50,568 nt of DNA from Spirochaetales bacterium (GCA_016937215.1 JAFGWI010000233.1:1-50568), one strand, 5' to 3'. Shown: positions 8,226-18,266, counted from the first letter of the stretch. The notes: generated by a model not told the origin, from the sequence alone. Numbers and translations are program-made.

Positions 8226-8603
8226 GTGATTAACGCGGTCGGGTCTTCCTTTCCCATTATTTCGCCAAATATTTCCCGTCTGAAAAGCGGTACCGGAAAA
8301 GTCACTGTTCCAGTACGCCCGTTCCAGGCTTATTATACTCATTTCAAGCATCTTACCGGTGTACCAAGTACCAAAATTGAGTCATCTGTGCCTTTGTCAA
8401 AATTAAGGGTTCTTGATCATTTGATCGAGCTTCTGGTTGGTCAAAAGGGAAAGGCCTCTCAGTATCTAAAAATTTCTGAAAACAATATTGATCAGCTTAT
8501 TTCGAAATTAAGTGATGAAATTCGGATAAACGAGAATTTTAAGAAAAATAATTATTCCACGATAATGCCGGAAAAGGGAATTTTTTTGAATTTACTGGTT
8601 TGA
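8226..8603 (+). CDS. Hypothetical protein, 125 aa, GTG start
   Basis: I do not recognise this protein. A strong SD, AGGAGGAG at 8211-8218, precedes a GTG at 8226 that opens a 125-residue frame. The only nearby ATG (8224) is followed directly by TGA, so GTG is the likely start. The N-terminal third is rich in Ser, Pro and basic residues without clear structure. The middle (about 58-105) is helical (LRVLDHLIELLVGQKGKA, then a leucine-rich helix). No signal peptide or membrane span is visible. It stands alone, convergent with cheB. Confidence 0.65.
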   Translation: MINAVGSSFPIISPNISRLKSGTGKVTVPVRPFQAYYTHFKHLTGVPSTKIESSVPLSKLRVLDHLIELLVGQKGKASQYLKISENNIDQLISKLSDEIRINENFKKNNYSTIMPEKGIFLNLLV

Positions 8604-8657
8604 AGTGTGTTCAGACTTGAGTATATGCATGAAATTTTAGCATTTCAAATTGGGCAA

Positions 8658-9746
8658 TTAAAATTTATGTATATTTTCAGATAATTCGTTTATGGCTGTT
8701 GCCATGTCGTCGAGTGAAATGACTTTATGCACAAATCCCTGTGACACAGCCGCGTTGGGCATGCCTGGAACAACACAGGAGTCATTTGTCTGGGCAATCG
8801 TCAGGCCTCCGGATCTGTAAATTTCGCCCATTTCCCGGACCCCGTCCTTTCCCATACCTGTCATGATAATGGCCATGCAATTCTGGTGGTATACCTGATT
8901 GACGGATTGAAATAATGTATCCACCGAAGGGCGATGGCCATTAACCGGTTCGCTGTCGCTTAATCTGATTATATTGGCCAGTGATTTTCGTTCCGCGACA
9001 ATATGCTTGTTACCCGGAGCGATGAGGATACGTCCTGTTTTAATCACATCACCATCTTCAGCTTCTTTTACTTCCAGGGGGCAAATTTTATCAAGGCTTT
9101 TGGCGAATTCATAGGTAAATCCTGCCGGCATGTGCTGTACAATCAAAATAGGCGGCTTAAGCTCCATTTTCAGGTGAGGTAGTATTTGTCGTAAGGCATT
9201 AGGCCCGCCTGTAGAAATTCCAAGAGCAATAACGTCGATGCGGTCTGTTTGTATTTCTACTTTTTGTTCCTGTTTTTTTATTGGAGGTGCTTCGATATTT
9301 CGCGATTCCACCGGTGTAACTGGTTTTAGAATAGAGCGGTATCCGCGGGTATATATTTTTATGGTATTGACTAATTGGTCTCTGACCTGGTGTATGTCGT
9401 GGGAAATGGAACCCGAGGGTTTGAGTATGAAGTCTGACGCGCCCAGGCTCAAGGCTTCCATGGTGATTCTGGCGCCCTTTTCTGCGATTGATGATAATAT
9501 GATAACCGGTATTTTTATATTTTCTTTCTGACGCTCTTTAAGGAATTCAATCCCGTTCATTTCGGGCATTTCCAGATCCAGTACGATACAGTCAATTTCA
9601 AAGCGTTTTATTTTATCAAGGGCGAATTTTCCATTCATGGCTGTTACCGGAACATCAAGAACTGGATCGCTTTTAACCATTTTGCTAATGAGGTTTCTCA
9701 TTAAGGCTGAGTCATCAACAACCAGGACATTGGTTTTTTTATTCAA
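8658..9746 (-). CDS. cheB: Chemotaxis protein-glutamate methylesterase CheB
   Basis: CheB, 362 residues, which removes methyl groups from chemoreceptors and deamidates them. The N-terminal receiver has VVDDSALMRN and phospho-acceptor D57 in VLDLEMPEMNG. A linker (about 140-168) leads to the methylesterase domain with catalytic S178 (GISTGGP), H205 (QHMPAGFT) and D301 (MGKDG). All catalytic residues are present. It lies 14 bases downstream of cheR on the same strand. No cheA, cheW or receptor gene is in the window. Confidence 0.96.
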   Translation of the reverse strand: MNKKTNVLVVDDSALMRNLISKMVKSDPVLDVPVTAMNGKFALDKIKRFEIDCIVLDLEMPEMNGIEFLKERQKENIKIPVIILSSIAEKGARITMEALSLGASDFILKPSGSISHDIHQVRDQLVNTIKIYTRGYRSILKPVTPVESRNIEAPPIKKQEQKVEIQTDRIDVIALGISTGGPNALRQILPHLKMELKPPILIVQHMPAGFTYEFAKSLDKICPLEVKEAEDGDVIKTGRILIAPGNKHIVAERKSLANIIRLSDSEPVNGHRPSVDTLFQSVNQVYHQNCMAIIMTGMGKDGVREMGEIYRSGGLTIAQTNDSCVVPGMPNAAVSQGFVHKVISLDDMATAINELSENIHKF

Positions 9747-9760
9747 AACAAATGACTCCT

Positions 9761-10591
9761 TTAAAGCTCTTCGTTAGTCAAGTTTTTGGAATAAAGAGTC
9801 GACCATTCGGTTTTAATGAATTTGAATTGGGTGTTCATGCCAAAAAGTGATTCTGAATGTCCAATAAATAAAAATGAATAGTTTTTAAGTGAATTCCAGA
9901 ATTTCAGGATGGCATTTTTTTGTGCTTGCTGGTCAAAATATATGATGACATTCCGGCAAAATATAATGTCCATGCTCTGTACTTCACTGCCGAATTTCAA
10001 ATTATGATAGTCGAATTTGATTAATTCGCGAATTTCGGGTTTGATCTGGTAGCCTTCCCTTTTTTCTGAAAAATATTTTTTAAGGTAGGCTTCGGGAATA
10101 TCTTTGCAGCGGGCTACCGGGTAATAGCCTTCTTTGGCAACCATAAGAGAACTTAAGCTGAGATCAGAACCTAATATTTGAATTTCAACATCAGAGGGTA
10201 GGTGTTCTTTCATCGCAATGGCAACAGAATAGGGTTCTTCTCCTGTCGCGCAGCCGGCGCTCCAAAGTTTGAACTGATTTTCACCGATTTTACGTTTATA
10301 ACTGAGTAATTTGGGTAAAACATAATTCTGGAATGCCTGAAAGTGCCCGGTGTTTCTGAAAAATCGAGTCAGATTGGTGGTGACAGAATCTAGAAGGTTT
10401 TTCAACTCATCCTCATCGTTTTTGAGCTGCTTATAATAGGTGTCGCAGTTTTCAAGCCCGAGCTTTTTTAGACGGTCTTTTAATCGACTTTCCAGAATAC
10501 TTCTGTTTGTATTGGTAAAATGAATTCCGCTTTCATTGTAGACGAGGCTGCTGAATAATTCGAAATCCTTATCCGATAAAAATTGGCTCAT
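9761..10591 (-). CDS. cheR: Chemotaxis receptor methyltransferase CheR
   Basis: CheR, an S-adenosylmethionine-dependent methyltransferase for chemoreceptor glutamates, about 276 residues. The N-terminal helical domain (LSDKDFELFSSLVY) precedes the SAM-binding fold with AGCATGEEPYS and FCRNVIIYFD. I chose ATG 10591 (MSQFLSDKD) because family homology begins there. A GTG at 10636 would add 15 residues, and neither start has a strong SD. It is probably cotranscribed with cheB. Confidence 0.95.
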   Translation of the reverse strand: MSQFLSDKDFELFSSLVYNESGIHFTNTNRSILESRLKDRLKKLGLENCDTYYKQLKNDEDELKNLLDSVTTNLTRFFRNTGHFQAFQNYVLPKLLSYKRKIGENQFKLWSAGCATGEEPYSVAIAMKEHLPSDVEIQILGSDLSLSSLMVAKEGYYPVARCKDIPEAYLKKYFSEKREGYQIKPEIRELIKFDYHNLKFGSEVQSMDIIFCRNVIIYFDQQAQKNAILKFWNSLKNYSFLFIGHSESLFGMNTQFKFIKTEWSTLYSKNLTNEEL

Positions 10592-10822
10592 TGGTTCTAT
10601 TCGATTCTCTTCGTAAATTCCCTTGTTGCCTGTCACTGGTAAGCAGTACTTCCGGGTTATTTAAATTTAGTTCTTCAACATTCAATTGTCAAGAAAAAGA
10701 GAAAAAATGGCTGTTTTGGTTGAAAGATTATCCTTGTTTCTGTTTTTTTTTCGAATTCCGGCTCTGGTTCTGGCTGTTTACAAAGGCATTTTTTTGTTTT
10801 TATTAAAGGCAGCCGCCTTGTC

Positions 10823-10976
10823 GCGTTAGGGACCGTCGTGGAAACCCCGCAGCCCTGGGGTTGGTGCTACGGCAAAGGGATTGAAGGCATGGGTCTATCC
10901 TGACTTTTTTTTGACAGGGCGAGGAGTTGAAACAGAGGGCCCGGCCTGCCCTGCCCCTGGGCGGCAGGCAACGCCC
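10823..10976 (+). repeat. Dispersed hairpin repeat, copy B
   Basis: It begins GCGTTAGGGA and contains AACCCC, loop, GGGGTT. A T-run follows, then AGGGCCCGGCC, and the end module CCTGCC, loop, GGCAGG, CAACGCCC. The last 35 or so bases are almost the same as copy A. It lies in the large cheR-pyrG gap (10592-11489), where no gene is supported. Confidence 0.75.
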
Positions 10977-11177
10977 AGAATATTTAAACAAACTCCAAGT
11001 TGAAAACACGACAAGATCTGTTCCTTCTCTGCTGCTTGTCTTGACCTTTGGCCTAAAGGAAGCTATCATTCAGTAAGTATTTTTCAGGGAAGCGCGGGTA
11101 TTTATCTGTCTGGATGTTCTCGGCATTTCTGAATTCAGGTACAAAATTTATGTATTGTCAAGGTTCTTCCAAGGTTG

Positions 11178-11297
11178 AGGGTTTTGCTAAAATCATAGAA
11201 ATCGTGGATAGGTTATTTTTTTACCGGATAATAAGTTATTAATATTATGCTGCCTGTTAATGGCTAATGTAAGGACTTTTGTAATTGGTTTTAGGCT
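11178..11297 (-). repeat. Repeat submodule (batC-type)
   Basis: This aligns with 5077-5190 inside the batC-like gene and with the left half of copy H. The exact 17-base piece is at 11227-11243. Here it is intergenic, between cheR and pyrG. Flanking bases 10977-11177 and 11298-11412 show nothing else I can identify. Confidence 0.65.
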
Positions 11298-11412
11298 TTT
11301 TTGATTTTCAGCGTGAGGCTTTTTAGCTGGTGATTATCATCAAGGGCAGTATTGGGCCATGGGCTGTATTTTTTTGAACAAATGGTTCATATCTGGAATC
11401 GCCTGGATATTC

Positions 11413-11442
11413 TTTACATTTAATTGCTTTTTCGAGTATTAT
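11413..11442 (+). promoter_or_regulatory. Putative sigma-70 promoter for pyrG
   Basis: TTTACA at 11413-11418 and TATTAT at 11437-11442 are separated by 18 bases. The start would fall about 40 bases upstream of the pyrG ATG. Confidence 0.45.
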
Positions 11443-11489
11443 TTCGCGATTCGCGGTCTGTTTAATTTTGATATAGTAGAGGGAATAAA

Positions 11490-13088
11490 ATGAGCAAGTA
11501 TATTTTTGTAACAGGTGGTGTATGCTCCAGCTTGGGTAAGGGTTTGGCAGCTGCTTCTATTGGGAGTATTCTGGAGTCCAGAGGGGTGAATATCCGAATG
11601 GTAAAGGTTGACCCTTATATTAATGTTGATGCCGGTACAATGAGTCCTTATCAGCATGGTGAGGTTTATGTGACTGATGACGGGGCAGAGACTGATCTGG
11701 ATTTGGGAAATTACGCGAGATATACCAATTCTCCTTTAAGTCAGGATAATTCGATTACAACAGGCCAGATTTATCAAAACGTGATTCGTATGGAGCGCGA
11801 GGGAAAATATCTGGGCAAAACGGTCCAGGTGATTCCCCATGTGACCGACGAAATAAAGCGCCGTATTTTCAAGGTCGGTGAAGAGCATGGTGTTGAGGTG
11901 ACTATTGTTGAGATTGGCGGTACTGTGGGCGATATTGAGTCTGTGCCTTTTCTGGAAGCTGCCAGGCAGGTGGCCCATGAATTAGGCCGGGAGAAGGTTC
12001 TGTTTGTGCATCTGACTTTAGTGCCCTATGTTGTGGCTGGTGAGTATAAAACAAAGCCGACTCAGCATTCGGCCAAGTCCCTTCGCGAGATAGGTATTCA
12101 ACCTGATATTTTGCTTTGCCGTTCCAAAGAGGAGCTTCCCCTTGATTTACGCAGGAAGATTTCGCTTTTTACCAATGTGGATACAGAATCGGTTATTTCG
12201 GCTTACGATGTTAAACTGGTTTATGAAATACCTCAGGCTTACGCGGCTCAGGGCCTGGACAAGATTGTGATTCGAAAACTGGGTATTAAATGTCCTGACA
12301 GGGATTTATCAGCTTGGGAAAAGGTTGTGGAAACCTATAAAAGCGCCACAAAAACAGTAAAAATCGCTATTGTCGGGAAATACCTTGATCTTGATGATTC
12401 CTATAAATCCGTGTTTGAAGCATTAACTCACGGTAGCATAGCCAATAAGGTCAAAATTGATTTTGTGAGGCTTGATTCCGAGCAGCTTTTCGAGGAGCTT
12501 GATTATTTTAAACAACTGGAATCGGTTGACGGAATTTTGATTCCCGGAGGTTTCGGTTCTCGGGGTATTGAAGGAAAAATCAAAGCCGCGGCTTATGCGC
12601 GAAAGAATAATTTGCCTTGTTTTGGTATTTGTCTGGGGATGCAGGTGATGGTGATTGAATATGCCCGTGATGTGCTTGGTCTTGAAGGAGCAAATAGTAC
12701 GGAGATTGATCCTCAGACAAAACATCCGGTAATTAGTTTGCTCGAAGAGCAGATTGATATTAAAGCCCTTGGCGGAACCATGCGTTTGGGTAAGAGTTAT
12801 ACGAAAATCAAGCCCAATACCAAGCTTTATAAAATTTATGATCAGAGGATGATTTATGAACGCCATCGTCATCGGTACGAGGTGTCCAATTTGTATTCTA
12901 AGGATTTGGCCGCGGCCGGGCTTATTATCAGTGGTGTAACCGAAGATGAGACTTTAGTGGAGACCATTGAATGGCCTAATCATCCCTGGGGGGTTGGGGT
13001 ACAGTATCATCCTGAATTTCGCTCAAAGCCGATTCAGGCTCATCCATTGTTTAAGAGTTTTATCGCGGCTTGTATTAAAAATGAATAG
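11490..13088 (+). CDS. pyrG: CTP synthase
   Basis: CTP synthase, 532 residues, which makes CTP from UTP using ATP and glutamine. The N-terminal synthetase domain opens with [20 protein letters not shown] and includes [16 protein letters not shown]. The C-terminal class I glutamine amidotransferase domain has nucleophile C381 (GICLGMQ) and H507/E509 (YHPEF). Length is usual. GAGGG lies shortly before the ATG. The stop overlaps the lptC-like ATG by 8 bases, tying pyrG to the LPS-export genes. Confidence 0.98.
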   Translation: MSKYIFVTGGVCSSLGKGLAAASIGSILESRGVNIRMVKVDPYINVDAGTMSPYQHGEVYVTDDGAETDLDLGNYARYTNSPLSQDNSITTGQIYQNVIRMEREGKYLGKTVQVIPHVTDEIKRRIFKVGEEHGVEVTIVEIGGTVGDIESVPFLEAARQVAHELGREKVLFVHLTLVPYVVAGEYKTKPTQHSAKSLREIGIQPDILLCRSKEELPLDLRRKISLFTNVDTESVISAYDVKLVYEIPQAYAAQGLDKIVIRKLGIKCPDRDLSAWEKVVETYKSATKTVKIAIVGKYLDLDDSYKSVFEALTHGSIANKVKIDFVRLDSEQLFEELDYFKQLESVDGILIPGGFGSRGIEGKIKAAAYARKNNLPCFGICLGMQVMVIEYARDVLGLEGANSTEIDPQTKHPVISLLEEQIDIKALGGTMRLGKSYTKIKPNTKLYKIYDQRMIYERHRHRYEVSNLYSKDLAAAGLIISGVTEDETLVETIEWPNHPWGVGVQYHPEFRSKPIQAHPLFKSFIAACIKNE

Positions 13089-13647
13089 ATTTTTTGCTCC
13101 TCTGTTGTTACTGTGTTTGCAATTTTTCTCGTGCAGCCTTGATTATTCCCAGGCGGTCATGACCGAAGAAATGCGGGCCTCTATTCCCGAGACCGTATTG
13201 CTTGGCTTTGAAAGGTTAATTGTACAAAAAGGGCTTGTTGTCAGTCGCTTGAAAGCGGATAAGGCGGAAAATTTTTCAGAGCAAAAAAAAATGGCTTTGG
13301 AGCGAGTGGAATTCTTAGAATATAATTCAAAAGAAGAAGTTACTACCCAAGGAAGGGCCGATTCTGCGGTTTTATATACGGAAACTGAAAATGTGGAGAT
13401 CTTTGGTAATATTCTTTTTTATTCAAAGGAAGAAGAAACTTCGATTGAAGCGGAAACCCTGTTTTGGAATAAAGTAGAGGAAACGCTTAGCGCCAATACC
13501 GATGAATTGGTTAAGGTGATTCAGGATGACGGTTCATATATGCAAGGCTGGGGGTTTCAGTCTGATTTCAAGTTAAAGAAAATCGAGTTCACAAAGGGAG
13601 CTTCTGGACTATATATTGTTGAAGATGATGAAGAGAGTGATGAGTAG
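13081..13647 (+). CDS. lptC: LptC-like lipoprotein, LPS export
   Basis: LptC-like protein, 188 residues from ATG 13081, which overlaps pyrG by 8 bases. The N-terminus [18 protein letters not shown] is a lipoprotein-type signal with a Cys at about residue 18. The body is beta-rich, with the repeating LptC/LptA pattern (ADSAVLYTETENVEIFGNI, then SIEAETLFWNKVEETLS). LptC normally links the inner-membrane LptB2FG transporter to LptA. Sequence similarity is loose, so the assignment rests largely on the lptA and lptB genes immediately downstream. Confidence 0.75.
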   Translation: MNRFFAPLLLLCLQFFSCSLDYSQAVMTEEMRASIPETVLLGFERLIVQKGLVVSRLKADKAENFSEQKKMALERVEFLEYNSKEEVTTQGRADSAVLYTETENVEIFGNILFYSKEEETSIEAETLFWNKVEETLSANTDELVKVIQDDGSYMQGWGFQSDFKLKKIEFTKGASGLYIVEDDEESDE

Positions 13648-14398
13648 ATTTGTACTGATTGTATTAGTTGTTTTGTCGGCTTTCCCTGTTTTTGCTGAGG
13701 ATATTCATTTCCAGGGTGATTCCATGAATACAGTTCTCGCGCGTGGAAAAAAGCGAACAATTTTAACAGGCAATGCCTACCTGGAAACCAAGGATAATCT
13801 GATTAAGGCTGACCATATAGAATTATTCGGCGATGATTTTGAATATGTTTCCTGTGAGGGAAATATAGATGTTCAGAATGTAAAGGAAGGTCTGCATATT
13901 AATGCCAATCGGCTTTTTTATGACCGCACCGAAAAGCGTATTGTTTTTTATGAGAATGCTGTGCTTCAAGATCTTGAAAATGAATTGATAGTTAAAGGTG
14001 ATTATATAGAAAGTTGGGAAGAGGAGGAAATCACCATTATTCAGATAGGTGTGCGAATTATTCGTGAGGACATGATTTGCCGATCGGAAATGGCACGATA
14101 CATTCGAAAAGAAGATCGTCTGGAATTGTCTGGTATTCCACGGGTTCAATGGAAGGGCGATGAATATAACGCGCTTAAAATTAATATTGATTTGAAAAAC
14201 GATGAAATTTTGCTTGAAGGGGATGTTCAGGGTGAGGTTTTTTGGGAATCTGAAGAGAGTGATAAAGCTTCGGAGCTTGATAAAAAAGAGTTGACGCCTG
14301 AGTCTGAAATTCCCGAGCCTCTAAATAAAAGCGATGAATTGCTGCCTGAAAAAAATCCCACGAGTGCAGAAGGGCTTACACCTGTAACAGGTGATTAA
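13625..14398 (+). CDS. lptA: LptA/OstA-like periplasmic LPS transport protein
   Basis: Periplasmic OstA/LptA-domain protein that would form the LPS bridge across the periplasm. The signal peptide is MSRFVLIVLVVLSAFPVFA. The beta-jellyroll body has repeating strands (TILTGNAYLETKDNLIKAD, YVSCEGNIDVQN). The acidic, Pro-rich tail (about the last 45 residues) is not part of the fold. ATGs at 13625, 13628 and 13640 are all possible starts; the first two give a basic n-region. It overlaps the lptC-like gene. Confidence 0.82.
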   Translation: MMKRVMSRFVLIVLVVLSAFPVFAEDIHFQGDSMNTVLARGKKRTILTGNAYLETKDNLIKADHIELFGDDFEYVSCEGNIDVQNVKEGLHINANRLFYDRTEKRIVFYENAVLQDLENELIVKGDYIESWEEEEITIIQIGVRIIREDMICRSEMARYIRKEDRLELSGIPRVQWKGDEYNALKINIDLKNDEILLEGDVQGEVFWESEESDKASELDKKELTPESEIPEPLNKSDELLPEKNPTSAEGLTPVTGD

Positions 14399-14419
14399 GC
14401 TGATGAAGGAATATTTTTA

Positions 14420-15142
14420 ATGGGTACATTACGTGTCGAAAATCTGGTAAAAAATTTTGGTAAAAAATGCGCTGTGAACCATGTAGGGTTTATAATGCAG
14501 GAAAATGAGGTTGTCGGGTTATTGGGTCCCAATGGCGCCGGAAAAACCACGATTTTTTATATGATTGTTGGTTTTATTACACCTTCAGCAGGGAATATTT
14601 ATCTGAATGATAAGGATATTTCGCGTTTTCCTATGTATAAGAGAGCGAAGTCCGGTATTTCCTATTTGCCTCAGGAACCATCGGTTTTCAGGAAAATGAC
14701 AGTTGAAAATAATATCTGGGCGATTTTAGAGACCCGTAATGATCTGAGCATTAAAGAAAAGCAGATGAAGCGCGATGAATTGTTGGACTGGTTTGGAATC
14801 GAAAAGCTTCGAAAACAAAAAGCCTACACCCTTTCAGGAGGCGAGAGGCGGCGGACAGAAATAGCCAGAGCATTGGCTATTGAACCCCATTTTTTGCTTC
14901 TTGATGAGCCCTTTGCCGGAATTGATCCTATTGCTGTGAGCGAAATTAAGAATATTATTAAAGGCTTGTCTGATCATAAAAAAATTGGTGTGTTGATTAC
15001 CGACCATAATGCCAAGGTTACTTTATCCATAACCAATCGTTCTTACATCATTCGAAGGGGAGAAATCCTTGTGGAAGGAAATGAGGAGACCCTTTTGGAT
15101 AATGCTTTGGCCCGTCAGTTTTATTTTGGTGAGGATTTTTAA
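14420..15142 (+). CDS. lptB: LPS export ABC transporter ATPase LptB
   Basis: ABC ATPase, 240 residues, which powers LPS extraction from the inner membrane. Walker A is GPNGAGKT, the signature LSGGERRR, Walker B LLLDEPFAGIDP, and the switch His lies in ITDHN. GERRRTEIARALA and FAGIDPIAV are typical of LptB rather than of other ABC ATPases. It lies 21 bases after lptA. The permease genes lptF and lptG are not in the window. Confidence 0.96.
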   Translation: MGTLRVENLVKNFGKKCAVNHVGFIMQENEVVGLLGPNGAGKTTIFYMIVGFITPSAGNIYLNDKDISRFPMYKRAKSGISYLPQEPSVFRKMTVENNIWAILETRNDLSIKEKQMKRDELLDWFGIEKLRKQKAYTLSGGERRRTEIARALAIEPHFLLLDEPFAGIDPIAVSEIKNIIKGLSDHKKIGVLITDHNAKVTLSITNRSYIIRRGEILVEGNEETLLDNALARQFYFGEDF

Positions 15143-15549
15143 TCAGATTAAAATGATTAGCTGTCGTTTTTTCTGTGATATTTATTTTTTAATCCTGCAT
15201 TCATGGGTTGAATTCGGGGAATGCAATATGTAAGGCAAATCCCAAGAATATTAAGTTGTTTTAGCGCTTCTCCGGGGCTTTGTTCAGTTTGTATTCGGCT
15301 ACTATTATGATTCCTGCGCTATCGTTAGTTCTAAATACATCATGTTCTTTCTCGTGTTCCGGTCTAAATTTAGTTAATTTATTATACTATAGTGAATTAC
15401 CTAATAAGCCCCTGTAAATTAACTTTTTCTATTTATCTATAATATAAGAAATTAGCATTTTGCAGAGGAAAGAGGTGTTTTTGGCATATTGACAAATTAT
15501 AAGCTAATGATTCACAATGAAATCAGCAGAGATAGTGGAGATTTTGAGA
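15143..15549. other. Intergenic region lptB-rpoN
   Basis: A gap of about 400 bases without a supported gene. TATAAT at 15438-15443 is a possible -10 box for rpoN, but no good -35 lies at the right distance. The stretch near 15260-15330 has a somewhat higher GC content and could be a worn repeat copy, but I could not align it. Confidence 0.4.
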
Positions 15550-16926
15550 ATGCAATTTCAGAAGCCGATCCTTCGGCAAGAGCAGAAGCTAAAAATGACA
15601 CCCCAGCTCGTTCAAGCCATCAAATTGATGTCTTTAACTGTGCTCGATTTGCGCTTAAAAATTAACGAAGAAATTGAAGTTAATCCTGCTCTTGAAATAC
15701 TTGAAGATAAATCAACGATATCGATAGAGGATATGCCTCGGAACAAGGAAAGTAATGAAGAATACGATTTTTTTGAGAATTCCTCAGATCCTGGTTATAC
15801 CAGAACTCAAAATGACGAGGATTCTGATTTAAAGCGTAAATTCATCGAGGGTGTTTTGTCCCGACCCGATTCATTACAGGATCATCTTTTATGGCAATTG
15901 CGTTTGCAACCCATTTCTTCTGAAGAATTCCGAATTGGTGAAACCATTATCAGCAATCTTGATAAAAACGGCTTTTTTATTGATGCACCTGAAAATCTGG
16001 TAAAGCCCCATGAACTGGAAATTCTGCATAAAATGATCAAAATGCTTCAACTTTTTGATCCTATTGGTGTTTGCTCAAAGGATTATAAAGAGGCCTTGCT
16101 TATTCAGATTGCCAATCATCCACATCCTGTAGCACAGGCTGATAAAATTGTAAAAGATTATATGGAAATGGTGGAAAAGGGAAAATATAAAGAAATTTGC
16201 AGTAAATTGAAGATAAAACTTGAAGATTTTGATGAGATACTGGCATTTCTCAGCACTCTTGATCCTCTGCCAGGGAGGAATTTTACTAATGATGTTCCCA
16301 AATATGTCATACCTGATGTGATGGTGAGATTAAAAGACGGTGAATTTGTTATTATTTTAAATGACGAGGAAATCCCGGTGTTGGGAATTAATCCTTTTTT
16401 TAATGATTTAAGCCATGATACGAAACATCGGGACGAAAAGGAGTTGAACCATTTCGTTCATTCTAGTATAAAAAATGCTAAGTGGTTTATTCAAAGCATT
16501 AATAAAAGGAATAGTACCTTATTAAAGGTATGCCGAGCTTTGGTTGAATTTCAGAGGGATTTTTTTCATAAAGGGCCAAAATATCTGGTTCCTTTGACTT
16601 TAAAGGATGTGGCTGATGAAGTGAGTGTTCATGAAGCAACTGTTTCCAGAATTTCAAATGGTAAGTATATTCAAACAGAGTGGGGAATATATGAAATTAA
16701 ATATTTCTTTTCTAATGCTGTGTCTGGAACCAATAGAAGTGGAAAGAGTTTTTCAAAACAGGGTGTTAAAGAAATGATGAAGGAAATTATTGAAAAAAAT
16801 ACCGATAAGAATTTATCGGATAAAAATATTATGGAAATTCTCGCCAACCGTGGTGTAAAAATCGCGCGCAGAACGGTTGCGAAATATAGAAAAGAATTGG
16901 ACATTATGTCCTCTTATAGAAGATGA
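15550..16926 (+). CDS. rpoN: RNA polymerase sigma-54 factor
   Basis: Sigma-54, about 458 residues. Region I opens with the Gln- and Leu-rich QKPILRQEQKLKMTPQLVQA. A short acidic region II and the core-binding region III follow. A helix-turn-helix (LKDVADEVSVHEATVSRIS) and the RpoN box (ARRTVAKYRKEL) sit near the C-terminus, so it is full length. I chose ATG 15550, which has GGAG 9 bases upstream, over ATG 15517, which has no SD and would add 11 residues. The NtrX-type activator five genes downstream is a natural partner. Confidence 0.95.
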   Translation: MQFQKPILRQEQKLKMTPQLVQAIKLMSLTVLDLRLKINEEIEVNPALEILEDKSTISIEDMPRNKESNEEYDFFENSSDPGYTRTQNDEDSDLKRKFIEGVLSRPDSLQDHLLWQLRLQPISSEEFRIGETIISNLDKNGFFIDAPENLVKPHELEILHKMIKMLQLFDPIGVCSKDYKEALLIQIANHPHPVAQADKIVKDYMEMVEKGKYKEICSKLKIKLEDFDEILAFLSTLDPLPGRNFTNDVPKYVIPDVMVRLKDGEFVIILNDEEIPVLGINPFFNDLSHDTKHRDEKELNHFVHSSIKNAKWFIQSINKRNSTLLKVCRALVEFQRDFFHKGPKYLVPLTLKDVADEVSVHEATVSRISNGKYIQTEWGIYEIKYFFSNAVSGTNRSGKSFSKQGVKEMMKEIIEKNTDKNLSDKNIMEILANRGVKIARRTVAKYRKELDIMSSYRR

Positions 16927-16939
16927 ACGGAGGTGTGCT

Positions 16940-17230
16940 ATGAATATTGATGTTTCAGGAATCCATTGTGAAATAGATGACGAGATAAGGAGTTATATTG
17001 ATAAACGGCTGCATAGAATTGATTATGCCCAGGTAAATATTATTGATTTGATTATTAAAATCATTAAGGAAAAAAAAGGATACAAATTCGAAGCTGCCAT
17101 TAACTTTAAATGGGGCAATTCTGCTTTTATGAAGCAGGAGGCCTTTGATCTTCATGAAGGCATAGATAAATTGGTTGATAAAATAGATTTGAAGGTAAAA
17201 AAGGAAAAGGATAAAGTAAAAGATCATTAA
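16940..17230 (+). CDS. hpf: Ribosome hibernation-promoting factor, short form
   Basis: HPF/YfiA-family protein, 96 residues (short form), which binds the 30S decoding region in slow growth. MNIDVSGIHCEIDDEIRSYI and the basic C-terminal helix (DKIDLKVKKEKDKVK) are typical. The start follows a strong GGAGG at 16930-16934. hpf directly after rpoN is a very common bacterial pair. The C-terminal dimerisation domain of long HPF is absent. Confidence 0.92.
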   Translation: MNIDVSGIHCEIDDEIRSYIDKRLHRIDYAQVNIIDLIIKIIKEKKGYKFEAAINFKWGNSAFMKQEAFDLHEGIDKLVDKIDLKVKKEKDKVKDH

Positions 17231-17273
17231 AGTGTCCTGCTTTTTTTTGACCTTCAGAAGATGGGACTGAAAT

Positions 17274-18257
17274 ATGGAAAAATTTACAATTTTGGATCTC
17301 CTGCAGCTGGATCTTAAGGAACATGACGAATTAAAATTGCGTTGTGTTGCCGGGCGGCCGGGTTTGGTGAGGGATATAACACTTCCTGAAATCGACCGGC
17401 CAGGATTGGCTTTAAGCGGATTTTTTGAGAATTTCGCTTATAAGAGAATACAGGTTTTTGGACGGGGGGAAAATTCCTATCTTCAAAAGCTGGAGAAAGA
17501 GAACAATTATGACGCGGTAGAAAAGATTTTAAACTATGAGCTTCCTTGCTGTATTTTCACTTATGGTATTGAGCCGACTGAAGAATTTTTTAAAATCGCG
17601 GAAAAAACTAAAACCCCGATTCTTATATCTGATTTACCATCCTCAGAGTTTTCAACACGAATTATCAGGGTTTTGAATAATGTTTTTGCTCCTCATCAAA
17701 CGATACATGGAGTTCTGGTTGAAGTTTTTGGTGTGGGAATCCTGATAAAGGGTGATAGCGGTGTTGGAAAAAGTGAAATTGCTCTTGAATTGATCGAGCG
17801 CGGGCATCGGCTGGTCGCTGATGATGCCATTAATATTCGTTGTGTAAGCGGAAATTATTTAATGGGCAAAGGTGCCAGTGTTGTTATTAGCCATCATATG
17901 GAAATTCGCGGTCTTGGTATTATTAATATTACCCATCTTTTCGGGGTTGGGGCCATACGTGATGAAAAACGCGTAGAACTGATTGTTCAGCTAGAGGAAT
18001 GGAATTCGAAGAAATTTTATGATAGAATCGGTTCTGAAGAGAACATCGATATTCTTGGAATCAAAGTACCTTATTTGGTGATTCCGGTTAAACCCGGACG
18101 AAATATACCAATTATCATTGAAACGGCAGCCATGAATGAACGCTTGAAACGAATGGGTTATGATTCTGCTAAAGAATTTAGTTCAAACGTTATGAACTGG
18201 CTGGAAACAAAGAGCGCCAGGGCCTATTTCCTGGAAGAAAAATATATGCACCGATAA
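17274..18257 (+). CDS. hprK: HPr kinase/phosphorylase
   Basis: HprK, 327 residues, which phosphorylates Ser46 of HPr and removes that phosphate. The N-terminal domain is followed by Walker A GDSGVGKS (residues 160-167) and the HprK signature EIRGLGIINI (about 213-222). Both key sites and the C-terminal domain are intact. It stands between hpf and ptsH. No enzyme I or sugar permease gene is in the window, so the pair may serve regulation rather than sugar uptake. Confidence 0.96.
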   Translation: MEKFTILDLLQLDLKEHDELKLRCVAGRPGLVRDITLPEIDRPGLALSGFFENFAYKRIQVFGRGENSYLQKLEKENNYDAVEKILNYELPCCIFTYGIEPTEEFFKIAEKTKTPILISDLPSSEFSTRIIRVLNNVFAPHQTIHGVLVEVFGVGILIKGDSGVGKSEIALELIERGHRLVADDAINIRCVSGNYLMGKGASVVISHHMEIRGLGIINITHLFGVGAIRDEKRVELIVQLEEWNSKKFYDRIGSEENIDILGIKVPYLVIPVKPGRNIPIIIETAAMNERLKRMGYDSAKEFSSNVMNWLETKSARAYFLEEKYMHR

Positions 18258-18266
18258 GAAAGTGTT

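Noticed and set aside
10803-11069. 88-residue minus-strand ORF
   Set aside because: It overlaps repeat copy B and has no domain-like pattern.
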